Shown here: piece by piece, positions 24,262-33,748 of the stretch
How the letters are laid out: each line of letters begins with the position of its first letter
Numbering within the stretch: the first letter of the stretch is position 1
Source of the DNA: Planctomycetota bacterium
GTDB taxonomy: Bacteria > Planctomycetota > Phycisphaerae > Sedimentisphaerales > Anaerobacaceae
DNA length: 41,651 nucleotides
Direction of reading: 5' to 3'
Assembly (NCBI GenBank): GCA_013349615.1
Contig: DUZJ01000026.1
Location: 1-41,651, forward strand
The notes under the pieces: generated by a model
The model's database searches: none
What the model saw: only the letters and a program-made list of their open reading frames with translations
Told to the model about the DNA's origin: nothing
Made by a program: the position numbers and the translations under genes

Positions 24262-25206
24262 ATGTCAAACTGTAACCGCAGAGATTTTATCAAAATTTCG
24301 GGCGCGGCCGTATTAGGTGGATTAACTTTTAGTTGTCGGAGAAAAGAGATGGTTACTGATTCCAGATGGAGCGGTTTCAAATATGCCATGTGTAACGAGA
24401 GCATGGCTGGATTAAGCTGGGCCGAACAATGCCGGATTGTCAGCAATGCCGGCTATAAGGGAGTTGAAGTTGCAGCATTTACCCTGGTTAAGGAAGGTGT
24501 GCAGGAGATAAGCAGGGATGAACGCAGCCAAATAGTTTCAGTTATGAAAGATGCCGGCATTGAATGTGTGGGATTGCACTGGTTATTAGCGCCGCCACCG
24601 AAAGGATTGCACTTTACAACGCCTGACGCTGCCGTCCGCGAAAAAACTACTGCCTACTTCGATAAACTTATTGATTTTTGTGGCGACATTGGCGGGCCTT
24701 ATATGATTTTCGGTTCTCCCAAGCAGCGTAGTACGGTGGGAGTCCCTGTTGAAGAGGCAAAAAAATATTTCGCTGAAGGCCTTGCCAAGGTTGCCGACCA
24801 CGCCCAGCAGCGCGGTGTTAAGATACTCATCGAACACTTACCCGGGAGCGCAACCGATGTTGTGAACACATTGGCAGAAGCATTGGAGCTGGCTAAACAA
24901 GTTAATCATCCAGCTATTCAAATAATGTTTGATTTCCATAACACCAACGATGAAACCGAGCCGTTTGACGTCCTGTTGAAAAAGTACTACAAGCATATTC
25001 ATCATGTTCATATCCAGGAAATGGACGGCAAACACCTGGGTACGGGGACAGCGGTTAATGACTACCTGAAAGCCCTTCAAACGCTCAAGGATTTGAAGTA
25101 CGATAAATGGATATCCCTGGAAGTATTTGATTTTTCTGGCGGCGGGAAGAAAATTGCGGAAGAGTCGATGAGGGTCCTGAAACAAATCGAAGGTAAATTA
25201 GTGTAA
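24262..25206 (+). CDS. Tat-exported sugar isomerase/epimerase-like TIM barrel protein
   Basis: Member of the xylose-isomerase-like AP-endonuclease-2 TIM barrel superfamily, which includes hydroxypyruvate isomerases and ketose 3-epimerases. The N-terminus NRRDFIKISGAAVLGGLTFSC is a twin-arginine signal ending in a lipobox, so the protein should be a membrane-attached lipoprotein outside the cytoplasm. Metal-binding acidic and His residues typical of the fold are seen in ILIEHLPG, MFDFHNTND and HHVHIQEMDG, and a C-terminal WISLEVFDF provides the last Glu. The AAAGGAAAGG site supports the start. Its 3' end overlaps the convergent lyase gene by nine bases. The substrate cannot be read from the sequence; a role with the neighbouring glycan operon is a contextual guess. 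Confidence 0.88.
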   Translation: MSNCNRRDFIKISGAAVLGGLTFSCRRKEMVTDSRWSGFKYAMCNESMAGLSWAEQCRIVSNAGYKGVEVAAFTLVKEGVQEISRDERSQIVSVMKDAGIECVGLHWLLAPPPKGLHFTTPDAAVREKTTAYFDKLIDFCGDIGGPYMIFGSPKQRSTVGVPVEEAKKYFAEGLAKVADHAQQRGVKILIEHLPGSATDVVNTLAEALELAKQVNHPAIQIMFDFHNTNDETEPFDVLLKKYYKHIHHVHIQEMDGKHLGTGTAVNDYLKALQTLKDLKYDKWISLEVFDFSGGGKKIAEESMRVLKQIEGKLV

Positions 25207-27279
25207 CTGCCCTGGATGCGCAGGCTTAAAGGTATTATCTTTCCTGGTGCGCCGTCCGGGAAGCTCGATGCGCCCTCCCAGTTCGGCCATCGTAAATGTG
25301 ATTCTTGCCTCGCCGACTGTTACGGTTACTTCCTGGTCTTTCACCTGTGCGATTGCTTTTTCCATAGAAGCAACAGCGGCATCGGTTGCCGTTAAGACGT
25401 GTAAAAAATGGTCAACAGCTTTTTGTCGGGCAGGTGTTATTTCGATACGGCATTGCGGCGCAGGCCCGGTGTCCCGCTTCGGAGGATAGGTTTTGCCGCC
25501 GTAGCTATATAGTTCTGCTCCCGTAACGAGCTTTACATCCGGGTCAGGCGGCAGCGAAGTCTGGATGAACAATCGTCCTTTGCCGTTGGTTATTACAAGC
25601 CCATCCTCAGTCTCAGTCGGCACCTTCATTGCCTGAAGCAGCCAGGTTTTTTTGAAGCGAGGATTTTTAGAACCTACGCGGTCAAAGATGACAAATGTGC
25701 CGGGCCGCAGGAAGACAATTTGCCGGGTAAAGTACTCGAGCTTTTTGGGAGAGTAAGACCGCGTGCAGTCACCAGCTACATACACGTAATCTCCCTTGTC
25801 CTCGAAGGCTAAAATATCTGCAATATCGTAGAGTTGGCGTCCTCTCTGCCATTCGGCCGCATCTGAGACAGCGCCATTATGATGCGGCCAGGAGTGTAAC
25901 TGCCCGCCATCATTGCCCGATACCGGGCCGGCGCGTATCCTGGACCATGTTTCACACGGGTCATACACCAGTATCGTATTATGGGCAATGGTGCGCAAGT
26001 GATAGTTGACATCGTGGTTTGAGCCAAATGCGTCATAGTGGCCGCCATCGCCGATGAGCTCCTCATGCTTGTAAATCAGAAAATGCCCTACATCCAGGTG
26101 TTGGTGTGCGGTAAAGCGGTCTCCGCATTTGAAGAAGAAATACGTTGCGTCCTCGTTCCAAGAGCTGCGTGCATAAACGTATCCGGGCCCGGGGCTGATG
26201 TGTGACAATTTGAAGCCGTTCAGGTCAGCTTTTTTGACAGTAGTGTCGCGCCAGAGGAAATCCTTGTACGCATAAACTCCGACGCTTGAGCGTGGCGTAG
26301 TCTCGTTGAACGCATGCACAGCCTGATGGCTCGAATCGTCGTGGAAGTGATTGACGAGGATGCGTCTGGCAGACAAGGTCTTATCACGGTCGCCGCCGAA
26401 CACACGCCCTCCGCCGTCGCCCATAGGAATTGGCCGGCGCGAGTTGTAAATCTTGATGCCGGGATAGGCCTCGAACATGCTTGCAATGGCGCGATTGTTG
26501 AAAAAGCCCGGAGCCATAGCATAATAGTCGAGACCTTCGCAGTACCGGGCCACTTCGCAAAAGAACAGCCACTCGTATAGCCAGTAGTTTATATAATAAC
26601 CTTCGGCCCAACCTCCACCTGCCCCTGCCAGCTTGAGGGCGGGAGCTGCGCGGCTGCGGCACTCTTGCTCGAGGTTCTTGAGAATCTCTTCGGCGCGCTT
26701 ATTTTCATAAAACGTCGCGTAGCAGGCCAACCCGATGCCCCAGTTTTTGTACCCATACCAGCCGTTGTGGAACACGTGTGTTTCGGAGCGGATGTTTGCA
26801 TCGACGGTTTTGTTCAAATACGCATGGAATTTTGCTCGCTCGCTCTGACTCCAGTACTCGTGGCACAGGTCATAGACAATTGCGCAGCGCGCAAGGTCGT
26901 GTGCGAAGGGCGTATGTCCTTTTCGGATGGGACCGTTGATATATTTCATTGCCATCTGCACGGCGCGTTTGCCGAGCTGCTCATCCTGCTCTATCGCACA
27001 GACCAAGGCCGTCGATATCATTTTAGAATGGTCCTCGGCGTCAAGCTCACGTGCCACCCTCACAACACGTTGATATGCCTCAGGACGCTGCTCGGCCAAT
27101 TTTTGCAAACGAAGCCTCGAGCCGAGCAGCCGTGGATGGCTCTTGGGAACGGCATGCCTTTTTGTCTGAGCAGACACAGGGTGAGTGTAACAAACAATCC
27201 ACAGAAAAAACACGCCGATACAGATGACGCGAGTCAAACCAAATGTAACTCTTGATGTCTTAGTCGCAAAAAACCTCAT
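25198..27279 (-). CDS. Heparinase II/III-type polysaccharide lyase
   Basis: Exported lyase predicted to cleave a uronic-acid-containing polysaccharide by beta-elimination. After an N-terminal signal (about residues 1-37, ending VSAQT) comes an alpha/alpha toroid domain beginning HPRLLGSRLRL, with a conserved NHNGWYGYKNW-like stretch (HNGWYGYKNWGIGLA) near residue 165. The C-terminal beta-sandwich has the family signature AHQHLDVGHFLIY and GDGGHYDAF near residue 400, where the His and Tyr side chains form the active site. 693 residues fits heparinase II/III and PL12/PL15/PL17/PL21 relatives. An AGGATACG site precedes the ATG. It is the last gene of the 13 kb operon and ends convergently with the isomerase-like gene. 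The target (heparan, alginate or another uronan) is not determinable. Confidence 0.82.
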   Translation of the reverse strand: MRFFATKTSRVTFGLTRVICIGVFFLWIVCYTHPVSAQTKRHAVPKSHPRLLGSRLRLQKLAEQRPEAYQRVVRVARELDAEDHSKMISTALVCAIEQDEQLGKRAVQMAMKYINGPIRKGHTPFAHDLARCAIVYDLCHEYWSQSERAKFHAYLNKTVDANIRSETHVFHNGWYGYKNWGIGLACYATFYENKRAEEILKNLEQECRSRAAPALKLAGAGGGWAEGYYINYWLYEWLFFCEVARYCEGLDYYAMAPGFFNNRAIASMFEAYPGIKIYNSRRPIPMGDGGGRVFGGDRDKTLSARRILVNHFHDDSSHQAVHAFNETTPRSSVGVYAYKDFLWRDTTVKKADLNGFKLSHISPGPGYVYARSSWNEDATYFFFKCGDRFTAHQHLDVGHFLIYKHEELIGDGGHYDAFGSNHDVNYHLRTIAHNTILVYDPCETWSRIRAGPVSGNDGGQLHSWPHHNGAVSDAAEWQRGRQLYDIADILAFEDKGDYVYVAGDCTRSYSPKKLEYFTRQIVFLRPGTFVIFDRVGSKNPRFKKTWLLQAMKVPTETEDGLVITNGKGRLFIQTSLPPDPDVKLVTGAELYSYGGKTYPPKRDTGPAPQCRIEITPARQKAVDHFLHVLTATDAAVASMEKAIAQVKDQEVTVTVGEARITFTMAELGGRIELPGRRTRKDNTFKPAHPGQLH

Positions 27280-27316
27280 CGTATCCTATTAGAGCAAATT
27301 TTAGCAAAAAACGGAT

Positions 27317-29395
27317 TCAAGAAGCCAACTCATCAGCACCAATATCTGGTTTGGTGCCGCGAGGTTCGCCGTCAATGTCACCGGTCACGTCGGACCGTGG
27401 CTCAGCTCTGTTTATAGCGTCGGCAGCTTGGGTCGTCAGGTGCAGATTACCATGTGAAGGATTAACGAGAACATTCGTAAGCTCTTTCTCGACGTTGCCA
27501 ACGAACCTGATGTTGCTATCTGACTCGTTTCTGATTTTGGGCCCGCTGAGCAGGTTATTGGCGACAAGCAGGCCATCGTTGTCAAAAACAATACGAATGA
27601 GACGGCCAAGTCGGCTGTCGGGCTCGTGAATGGTGTTGTTGAGAATTTTGCAGTCCTGCGTATAGACGGGAACAATGCCTCCTTCGGTGGCCCTTGTAAT
27701 AAAATTGTTACGGACAACACAGCGCAGGCAGTGGGTGTTTATGCCGTCGGCACGGTGTGGATTGCCAAGGCAGATACCGGCATCGCAGTCGATAATGACA
27801 TTTCGCTCGATGACACAGTCTTGGGAATCGAACCAGATGAAGATGGCTCCGCGTGCCTCGCGGGTCCTGCCCTGGATGCCTATGAAAACATTATCACTAA
27901 TCACCCAGTTCTTGGCATACATCAGGTCAATGCCGCCGACATAGTTTCCGCCGGCGATATCGCGCGGGTCGTCGCTTAAGCGCTTGGGCCGGTCGTTGTA
28001 AAACAGACAGTATTGCACCCGGCAGTGCTTCGGACGGACCGCTTCGCGGTTCTCTTTCGGCACCTTAACACCCTTGACGCCGCGCTGCCAGATATTGTGA
28101 ATGATGCAATTGTAGATGGTAAGCTTCTGAACATTGGTTTCGGAGTTGATTTTGAATCCGTTGTACTGGGTGTTCTGGATAGTCAGGTCGGCAATTGTTA
28201 CTCCCGAGCATCCTCTGACGCCGATAAGCTCTCCGTCGCGACTCCTGGCGCCATCGATGACCACACGCTCACGATGTCCCGACGCTCCGCGCAGCGATAC
28301 ATTATCGGTTTTGAGCTCTATATAATGGGGCATCAGGTAGTGGCCGTCCGCCAGCAGAATGGTTCCCCCCGGTATTATCTGGTCGACGGCCTTGATTAGT
28401 CCCTGTACGCTCGAAACTTCTATTATCTGCCCTGCAGGCCGAGGTAGGGGGGGTGCCTTGGGAAACCAAGGTTGAGCAGGCGGATTTATGATTCCACGCT
28501 GTTGTGCTTGCGGCTTAGCAGTAGCAGTCTTGCCCTTCGCTGGCGAAACTAAATCGAGTGTTCTCAGCGCATCGGCGTATTTCATCAGGACAAGATAATT
28601 ACGCAGCGAAAACCCACAACACTTAAGCGCCTCATCAGAGTAATCGTCGCTATACTTTTTTGGATGACTGGGATGCACGCCATCGCGGGCTAAAAGTGTC
28701 GGGACATCATAGCCTCTGTACTGAGCGAATTTATCCAGCGCACCATCCCAGTCGGCAGGGCGGCACTTGAGGATTTCCGTATGAAAGTCGGTAAACGGCA
28801 CCTTCATCTCGCGAGCGATTTTTCGCACGGCATCCGCATAGAGCGCCGCTTTCTCAGCAAGTCCATGCCTCGGCGGAATCGTGCTCAAAATTACTACAGT
28901 CCCGTTGTCCAGGCATTTTTGAACAACCTCCCGCGTTTTCATTTTGTACTCTTCAAGCCCGACGGACGTAAGGTCGTTCGTTCCAAACATAATCAAGGCC
29001 ACTTCCGGCTTCAGCCGCGAGAGCCATTTATCAATGTTCTTGTGCGCCCAGCGGATAGTCATTCTGCCCTCATTGCCGAATTGCGGGCCTTTCCAGTCGC
29101 GCCAACACTCTTTCTTCAGATATTTCTTGACCAACTGATATGCCTGCTCCATTTCCTCGGGCGCGTTCTTTCGCGAGTATAACAGCGGCGTCCAGAAGGC
29201 CAGAGTAACCGTGATAGAGTCACCAAAATGCGCAAAAGTCCCTTTCTCGCCGGAGAATCTTTCATGGACCTTGGCCATTGCATCGGCCCAATATCGACTC
29301 TCGTCTCCTCTGTTTTTTATTTCCTTGCCTTGAGCCGGCAATGAAAGTGAAAAAGTTAATAGAATAAGCACAGTGACATGATTAAGCCCTTTCAT
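27317..29395 (-). CDS. SGNH hydrolase fused to a parallel beta-helix domain
   Basis: Exported two-domain protein. A signal peptide (MKGLNHVTVLILLTFSL) leads into a GDSL/SGNH esterase domain: GDSI with nucleophile Ser60, MFGTNDL (block with Asn) and GVHPSHP for the catalytic His. From about residue 330 a right-handed parallel beta-helix follows, with repeated short strands such as GVTIADLTIQN and CVIERNVIIDCDAG and the ending DIGADE often seen in planctomycete beta-helix proteins. The combination suggests de-esterification of a glycan bound on the helix, or ester removal plus lyase action. The AAGGAG site seven bases before 29395 fixes the start; an upstream frame to 29464 is not needed. It lies 66 bases after the glycosidase-like gene. 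Confidence 0.85.
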   Translation of the reverse strand: MKGLNHVTVLILLTFSLSLPAQGKEIKNRGDESRYWADAMAKVHERFSGEKGTFAHFGDSITVTLAFWTPLLYSRKNAPEEMEQAYQLVKKYLKKECWRDWKGPQFGNEGRMTIRWAHKNIDKWLSRLKPEVALIMFGTNDLTSVGLEEYKMKTREVVQKCLDNGTVVILSTIPPRHGLAEKAALYADAVRKIAREMKVPFTDFHTEILKCRPADWDGALDKFAQYRGYDVPTLLARDGVHPSHPKKYSDDYSDEALKCCGFSLRNYLVLMKYADALRTLDLVSPAKGKTATAKPQAQQRGIINPPAQPWFPKAPPLPRPAGQIIEVSSVQGLIKAVDQIIPGGTILLADGHYLMPHYIELKTDNVSLRGASGHRERVVIDGARSRDGELIGVRGCSGVTIADLTIQNTQYNGFKINSETNVQKLTIYNCIIHNIWQRGVKGVKVPKENREAVRPKHCRVQYCLFYNDRPKRLSDDPRDIAGGNYVGGIDLMYAKNWVISDNVFIGIQGRTREARGAIFIWFDSQDCVIERNVIIDCDAGICLGNPHRADGINTHCLRCVVRNNFITRATEGGIVPVYTQDCKILNNTIHEPDSRLGRLIRIVFDNDGLLVANNLLSGPKIRNESDSNIRFVGNVEKELTNVLVNPSHGNLHLTTQAADAINRAEPRSDVTGDIDGEPRGTKPDIGADELAS

Positions 29396-29460
29396 CGTCA
29401 ATCTCCTTCTGTAGAAATAACCTTTTTGCGGCCCGTTGATAACAGACAAAATGGTCCTTC

Positions 29461-31824
29461 TCACATACCTGATACGTGGTAGCCCATGGGCTCTATCTTT
29501 TTGCCATCGGGAAGGCGGTAGAGTTTATCGCCAAAGTTGACCGTAACACTAATGCCGTTCGCAAACTTAGTTTGCTGAACATTCCTGTCCGGTGTAAGGA
29601 AGCGATGGTCGGTCATCTCGGCATAGCCTGCGGCGCGGGCCACGGGACATATCTTCTTATAGCTCTCAACAAAACGGGCTTTATTCTTCTTCCATATTTG
29701 GTTGTTGAACATAAACATCGGTGGCGTGCCGTAAAGAATGTTGAACAGGTCCCGCTTGTCCCATAACGCGGGCAATTTGTTATTGTAGTCGCCCCAGTAC
29801 CACTGTGCCACAACGCAGTCGTGATAAACAAGCTCCCAGAGCGGCAGTCGATATTTATGGCCTACCTGAAACTTTGCCACCCGTTCCGGAACCTTATCCA
29901 GGGGCTTGACCATATTTCGCCCGGCGTCCGGCACGCGATACGGCCCGAGGCTGAGCATACCCTCGAAGTAGTGAACGAACGGCACAGCCGCGTCGTGTCC
30001 CGTCTCACTGCCCGTAACAAGTTTCATCTCCTCGGACATAAAACGCAGAAGCTCCATCTTCCAGTGTCGGCTGTCGCTGCGAGTCATCGGATGGTCGGGG
30101 TGGTAGCATTCACGCCACGGCGAGGCCGTCGTCGTGTCAATAAAGCGACAACGATAAGGATGGGTCTTCATCTCCTCAGGCACTCGCTGCCGGGCGTACT
30201 TGAGCGCCTGCTTATCGCACAGCACCCCGCAGGGATACATCTTGCCGTCCTTTCCCTTCACGCGCCATCCCTTACGCCAGTTGCCGTTTCCATCGAGCAT
30301 AATGTCCTTTGGCCAGCCTGCCTGGGTCCAATCGGGATGAACTCCCCGAAGCTGTTGTTTCACTATCTCCGGGTCCATAAGGTCCTGGTAAATGTCGTAG
30401 CGGCTCGTGAGGATGCCGTCCATCATATTGAGCTGACGCAGCGTTTCCGGGCGACCGCGGTGGCTCCACAGAATTCGGTCGATACCCAGCGATTTCATCT
30501 CCCGAACTATGGCAAGGCTGTCCCTCTCCCAGCACCAGACGTTCACCGCCCCGATGAGTAAATCTACGTTCGGAATTTCTTTGCGCTTCTGCTCTAATGT
30601 TTTGAGTAAACCTGCCTTTATAGCGTAAGAGCGATACCGCTTGCACATCGCTACGTAACCGCCTCGGTCGAAGAAGACGTAGCGCAGTCGCCGCGTTGGC
30701 CCGAACTTGCCTTTCTGTGGCTGCCACTGAGGCGCAAGGTACAGAAACCCGTCGAGACGCGGCACTCGTACGGCCGCATCATCGGGCGTCTCCACAATTG
30801 TCATTAATCCTTGTTTTCCGTCGGCGACACCGTACCACGGCATGCACAAACCGTGTCCGCCGTAAAGATGATACGACATTGGACTCAAACTCTTATCGTC
30901 AACCGGATAACTGATGCCCTCATTGACCGGCATCACCAGGAAAGTCCCCTCGCCGGTAACGAACGGATGAGGAAACTGCACGGTCTTTGCTAAGTCCGGC
31001 TGGCCTGCAAGTTCCACGACCAACTCGGATTGCTTTGGTTCAAGTCTGATGCCAACGTCGATGTTTAGCATGCTTGCCGGCTCTAACAAGCGCAGGGTAA
31101 AACCGTCTCCTGTCACCTTAGCATCGAGAACCACTGTGTCTACAGTGGCTGTTTGTACCCATTTCTTGGCTGTGCGACGGTCAACCACTGAAAGCACAGC
31201 ATCAGCCACCTTAAACGTAACCTCTAACACCTCGTTGGCAATCATCAGTGTTTTGGGCAGCTTCTTCGCCCGCAGTTTGTCCAGAGTTCCAACCAGGTGC
31301 AAAGTGGCGTCATCCAACCACACCGTAGCAGGACCGTGGCCAATCAGTCGAGGCAGAATGGTCTTACTGTGGGTAGGAATGATAAATCGAGAATTCAGTT
31401 TTCGCCACTTGTCGGTTGCTCGCGACTGGACGCCGCCGAATGACCAATCTATTACCTGGTTATTTTCACCTCGCAAGGTAACTGATAATGTTGTAGTACC
31501 TTCTCCTTGCACACGTACCCAGCCGCCAAGTTCATAGATTTGGCCGGGCTCAACTGAAAGCACTTTTTCTTGATGGAAACTCCAATCCTGCCGGCCACTA
31601 TGCTCTATTCGCACCGACTGCTGCCCGCCATGAAACAGTCGGGTATCAATTGCAGCGCTGCCGCTGGGTGTGCGGGCCCAGAGCTCATTCCAGCCTGAAA
31701 GTCCTCGTTCGAAGTCTCCATTGGTCAACAGGTTCTCGCCGACCAGCTTTTCAGATGATGCCTTACAACAGCAGCATAAAAACAACGCAATAAATAACAA
31801 AACCGCATTTTTGAAAGTGCTCAT
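29461..31824 (-). CDS. Lipoprotein, putative glycoside hydrolase with N-terminal carbohydrate-binding-like domain
   Basis: Residues 1-25 end in a run of Cys (LFLCCCCKASS) that resembles a lipoprotein signal. An N-terminal beta-sandwich (NLLTNGDFERGLSGW, CBM4/9-like) spans about residues 32-185. A middle beta-rich domain leads into a C-terminal (beta/alpha)8-like catalytic part with SLGIDRILWSHRGRP and a distinctive FIDTTTASPWRECYHPDHP around residue 575, recalling DUF5696 and GH101-like proteins, where an Asp in that place is catalytic. The domain also has SETGHDAAVPFVHYFEGM. I cannot assign a GH family. The start ATG overlaps the stop of the upstream oxidoreductase as TAATG, a sign of coupled translation. 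Substrate is unknown, but the neighbours point to a fucosylated or uronic-acid glycan. Confidence 0.65.
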   Translation of the reverse strand: MSTFKNAVLLFIALFLCCCCKASSEKLVGENLLTNGDFERGLSGWNELWARTPSGSAAIDTRLFHGGQQSVRIEHSGRQDWSFHQEKVLSVEPGQIYELGGWVRVQGEGTTTLSVTLRGENNQVIDWSFGGVQSRATDKWRKLNSRFIIPTHSKTILPRLIGHGPATVWLDDATLHLVGTLDKLRAKKLPKTLMIANEVLEVTFKVADAVLSVVDRRTAKKWVQTATVDTVVLDAKVTGDGFTLRLLEPASMLNIDVGIRLEPKQSELVVELAGQPDLAKTVQFPHPFVTGEGTFLVMPVNEGISYPVDDKSLSPMSYHLYGGHGLCMPWYGVADGKQGLMTIVETPDDAAVRVPRLDGFLYLAPQWQPQKGKFGPTRRLRYVFFDRGGYVAMCKRYRSYAIKAGLLKTLEQKRKEIPNVDLLIGAVNVWCWERDSLAIVREMKSLGIDRILWSHRGRPETLRQLNMMDGILTSRYDIYQDLMDPEIVKQQLRGVHPDWTQAGWPKDIMLDGNGNWRKGWRVKGKDGKMYPCGVLCDKQALKYARQRVPEEMKTHPYRCRFIDTTTASPWRECYHPDHPMTRSDSRHWKMELLRFMSEEMKLVTGSETGHDAAVPFVHYFEGMLSLGPYRVPDAGRNMVKPLDKVPERVAKFQVGHKYRLPLWELVYHDCVVAQWYWGDYNNKLPALWDKRDLFNILYGTPPMFMFNNQIWKKNKARFVESYKKICPVARAAGYAEMTDHRFLTPDRNVQQTKFANGISVTVNFGDKLYRLPDGKKIEPMGYHVSGM

Positions 31825-32840
31825 TAGCGACCTTTCCGAGAACGGCGAAGTTCGTTGTGTTCTTTAGCTTTTTCGATTACCGAGGCAAGAGAAACCGGGG
31901 CTCCACCCTTTGCTTTCGATTCATCGGCAGCGGACATAAAAGCGAAAATATCAATTGTTTCCTCCGGCGGAACAGGTGCCTTGCCGGTCTTAAAGAACTT
32001 GATTATTTCATCTACAAGATGTCCATAGCCTGCATATCTGCCGCTTTGGGCTATACCTTTTGTGCCGTAGACCAATGCGCCGTAGTCCCTTTTTCCTTTG
32101 CGCAGACCCCTGTAGGTGCCAATTCGGCCGTCTTTCCAAAGGCCGGCGACGAATTCAGTATCTTTAGTTTGTATACGACTAACAGACTCACAGCTGGGCC
32201 CCATAATGGTAAAGAGAATCTCGACGCCGTGCACACCATACCAATAGAGGTCGGGATGGTGCTCTTCCAGACTGCATGGACTGAATGCGGCACAGCCGAG
32301 CACCTCACCAGTTTCGGCGCTATTTCTCATGCCGATAATGCCCGGACTGAAACGCAGAGAAGAACTCGACCAGCACGGCACGTTGTTTTCTTTGGCCAGC
32401 CGAAATATCTCGATCACGTCTGCGAGATTACCAGCCATGGGCTTGTCTATAAAGACGGGCTTTTTCGCCGCTATCACTGGCTTTACCTGCTTCAGGTGAG
32501 GCCGGCCGTCAACGCTCTCCAGGAGCACTCCATCAACCTTCCGGCATAATTCTTCAATGCTTTCAACAATTTCCACGCCACACTCTTCACGCAGTTGCTT
32601 GGTATACTTATCCACTCGATTAGCCGATGAAGGAACATCAGGTGAACCACCAGAGTAGCCGACAACAACTCTACAGCCATAGTTTTTCTCCGGGTCATTT
32701 ATAAGCCTGGTAAAAGCGATGACATGTGAGGTGTCAAGGCCAATCATGCCAAGACGAAGGTCTTTTGCTTCAACCTGAGTGATAAACGGTAACGTCAGGA
32801 CTGCCATTAACAAAATTGTCAGCAAAACTTTCCGACTCAT
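31824..32840 (-). CDS. Exported Gfo/Idh/MocA family oxidoreductase
   Basis: NAD(P)-dependent sugar oxidoreductase fold with an N-terminal hydrophobic signal (VLLTILLMAVLTLPFITQVEA), so it is predicted to act outside the cytoplasm. The usual nucleotide-binding glycine motif is altered to GMIGLDTSHV. The conserved Lys motif is present as PVFIDKPMAG near residue 135, and a His-Glu pair follows in YGVHGVEILF. The start at 32840 has a GGAGG site eight bases upstream; a second ATG at 32855 would erase that site. It sits between an SDR and a glycosidase-like gene and is translationally coupled to the latter. In planctomycetes such exported relatives are common, and their cofactor may be tightly bound, as in glucose-fructose oxidoreductase; that is inference. 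Confidence 0.88.
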   Translation of the reverse strand: MSRKVLLTILLMAVLTLPFITQVEAKDLRLGMIGLDTSHVIAFTRLINDPEKNYGCRVVVGYSGGSPDVPSSANRVDKYTKQLREECGVEIVESIEELCRKVDGVLLESVDGRPHLKQVKPVIAAKKPVFIDKPMAGNLADVIEIFRLAKENNVPCWSSSSLRFSPGIIGMRNSAETGEVLGCAAFSPCSLEEHHPDLYWYGVHGVEILFTIMGPSCESVSRIQTKDTEFVAGLWKDGRIGTYRGLRKGKRDYGALVYGTKGIAQSGRYAGYGHLVDEIIKFFKTGKAPVPPEETIDIFAFMSAADESKAKGGAPVSLASVIEKAKEHNELRRSRKGR

Positions 32841-32939
32841 GATTACATCCTCCACTATTATATTTGACGCTCTTTCATAAAAAATACGGTTGCGTTTGGT
32901 TATTGGTTATTCGAAAATATCATTTACCAGTTACCAGTT

Positions 32940-33719
32940 TCAAGTAATTGCTTTTGTTGCTCCTGTTGTAAATCCACTATCCACTAAAATTATCTGGCCT
33001 GTAATATATTGCGAAGCATCTGAAGCCAAAAAGATAACTGTACCGTCAAGGTCGTGTGGTTGTCCAGGCCGATTTAGAGGAATGCGATTTGTGATATACT
33101 CTACCCATTCTTTGTTTTCATATAACACCGCGTTTTGTGCCGTCTTAAACCACCCTGGAGCCAGCACATTTACAGTGATTCCGAACTTGCCCCACTCTGC
33201 GGCCAGGCTTCTGGTCATCGACAAGATAGCGCCTCGGCTCGCCGTATAAGCTGCAATCCCCTCCATACCGAAAACACACGTACACGAACCGACGTTTATT
33301 ATCCTGCCGTAGTTTCGTTTTATCATCTCCTTTGCCACCGCCTGGGCACAGAAGAAGCTTCCCTTTAGATTAGTATCTAATACGGTGTCCCAATCCTGCT
33401 GTGAAACTTCGGTGCTTGGTTTTCGGATATTCAGGCCGGCATTATTGACTAAGATATCAATTTTCCCATATTCTTTTATTGTCATGCTGACCATATTATC
33501 AATGTCACTTTGTGAAAGCACATCCAACTGAACCGGTAACGCCCTCCTGCCCAATGACACTATTTCCTGTTTGAATTCAGTCAACCTCGATACATCCCGG
33601 CTGGTAATCACCAAATCAGCACCGGCTTTGGCAAGTGCTCTGGCGAAATATTGGCCCAGGCCGCGACTCGTTCCGGTTACAATTGCTACTTTGTCGGTAA
33701 GGTCAAAAAGTTCTCTCAT
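32940..33719 (-). CDS. SDR-family oxidoreductase, gluconate 5-dehydrogenase/KduD-like
   Basis: Classical short-chain dehydrogenase probably acting on a sugar acid in the cytoplasm. The cofactor motif is TGTSRGLG (residues 16-23). NNAG begins at 92 and Asn117 follows in DTNLKG. The catalytic Ser145 and Tyr158 are in place (SCTCVFGMEGIAAYTASRG), but the Lys of YxxxK is Arg162. The C-terminal half keeps GITVNVLAPGWFKT. It has no signal peptide. The ATG at 33719 is taken; a GTG at 33725 is also in frame. It is followed 100 bases later by the exported oxidoreductase gene and preceded by a zinc alcohol dehydrogenase, an order recalling idnD/idnO of idonate metabolism. The Arg substitution leaves some doubt about ordinary catalysis. 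Confidence 0.87.
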   Translation of the reverse strand: MRELFDLTDKVAIVTGTSRGLGQYFARALAKAGADLVITSRDVSRLTEFKQEIVSLGRRALPVQLDVLSQSDIDNMVSMTIKEYGKIDILVNNAGLNIRKPSTEVSQQDWDTVLDTNLKGSFFCAQAVAKEMIKRNYGRIINVGSCTCVFGMEGIAAYTASRGAILSMTRSLAAEWGKFGITVNVLAPGWFKTAQNAVLYENKEWVEYITNRIPLNRPGQPHDLDGTVIFLASDASQYITGQIILVDSGFTTGATKAIT

Positions 33720-33748
33720 CTTCACTTTTTCAAACTTTTAAGAATAGA

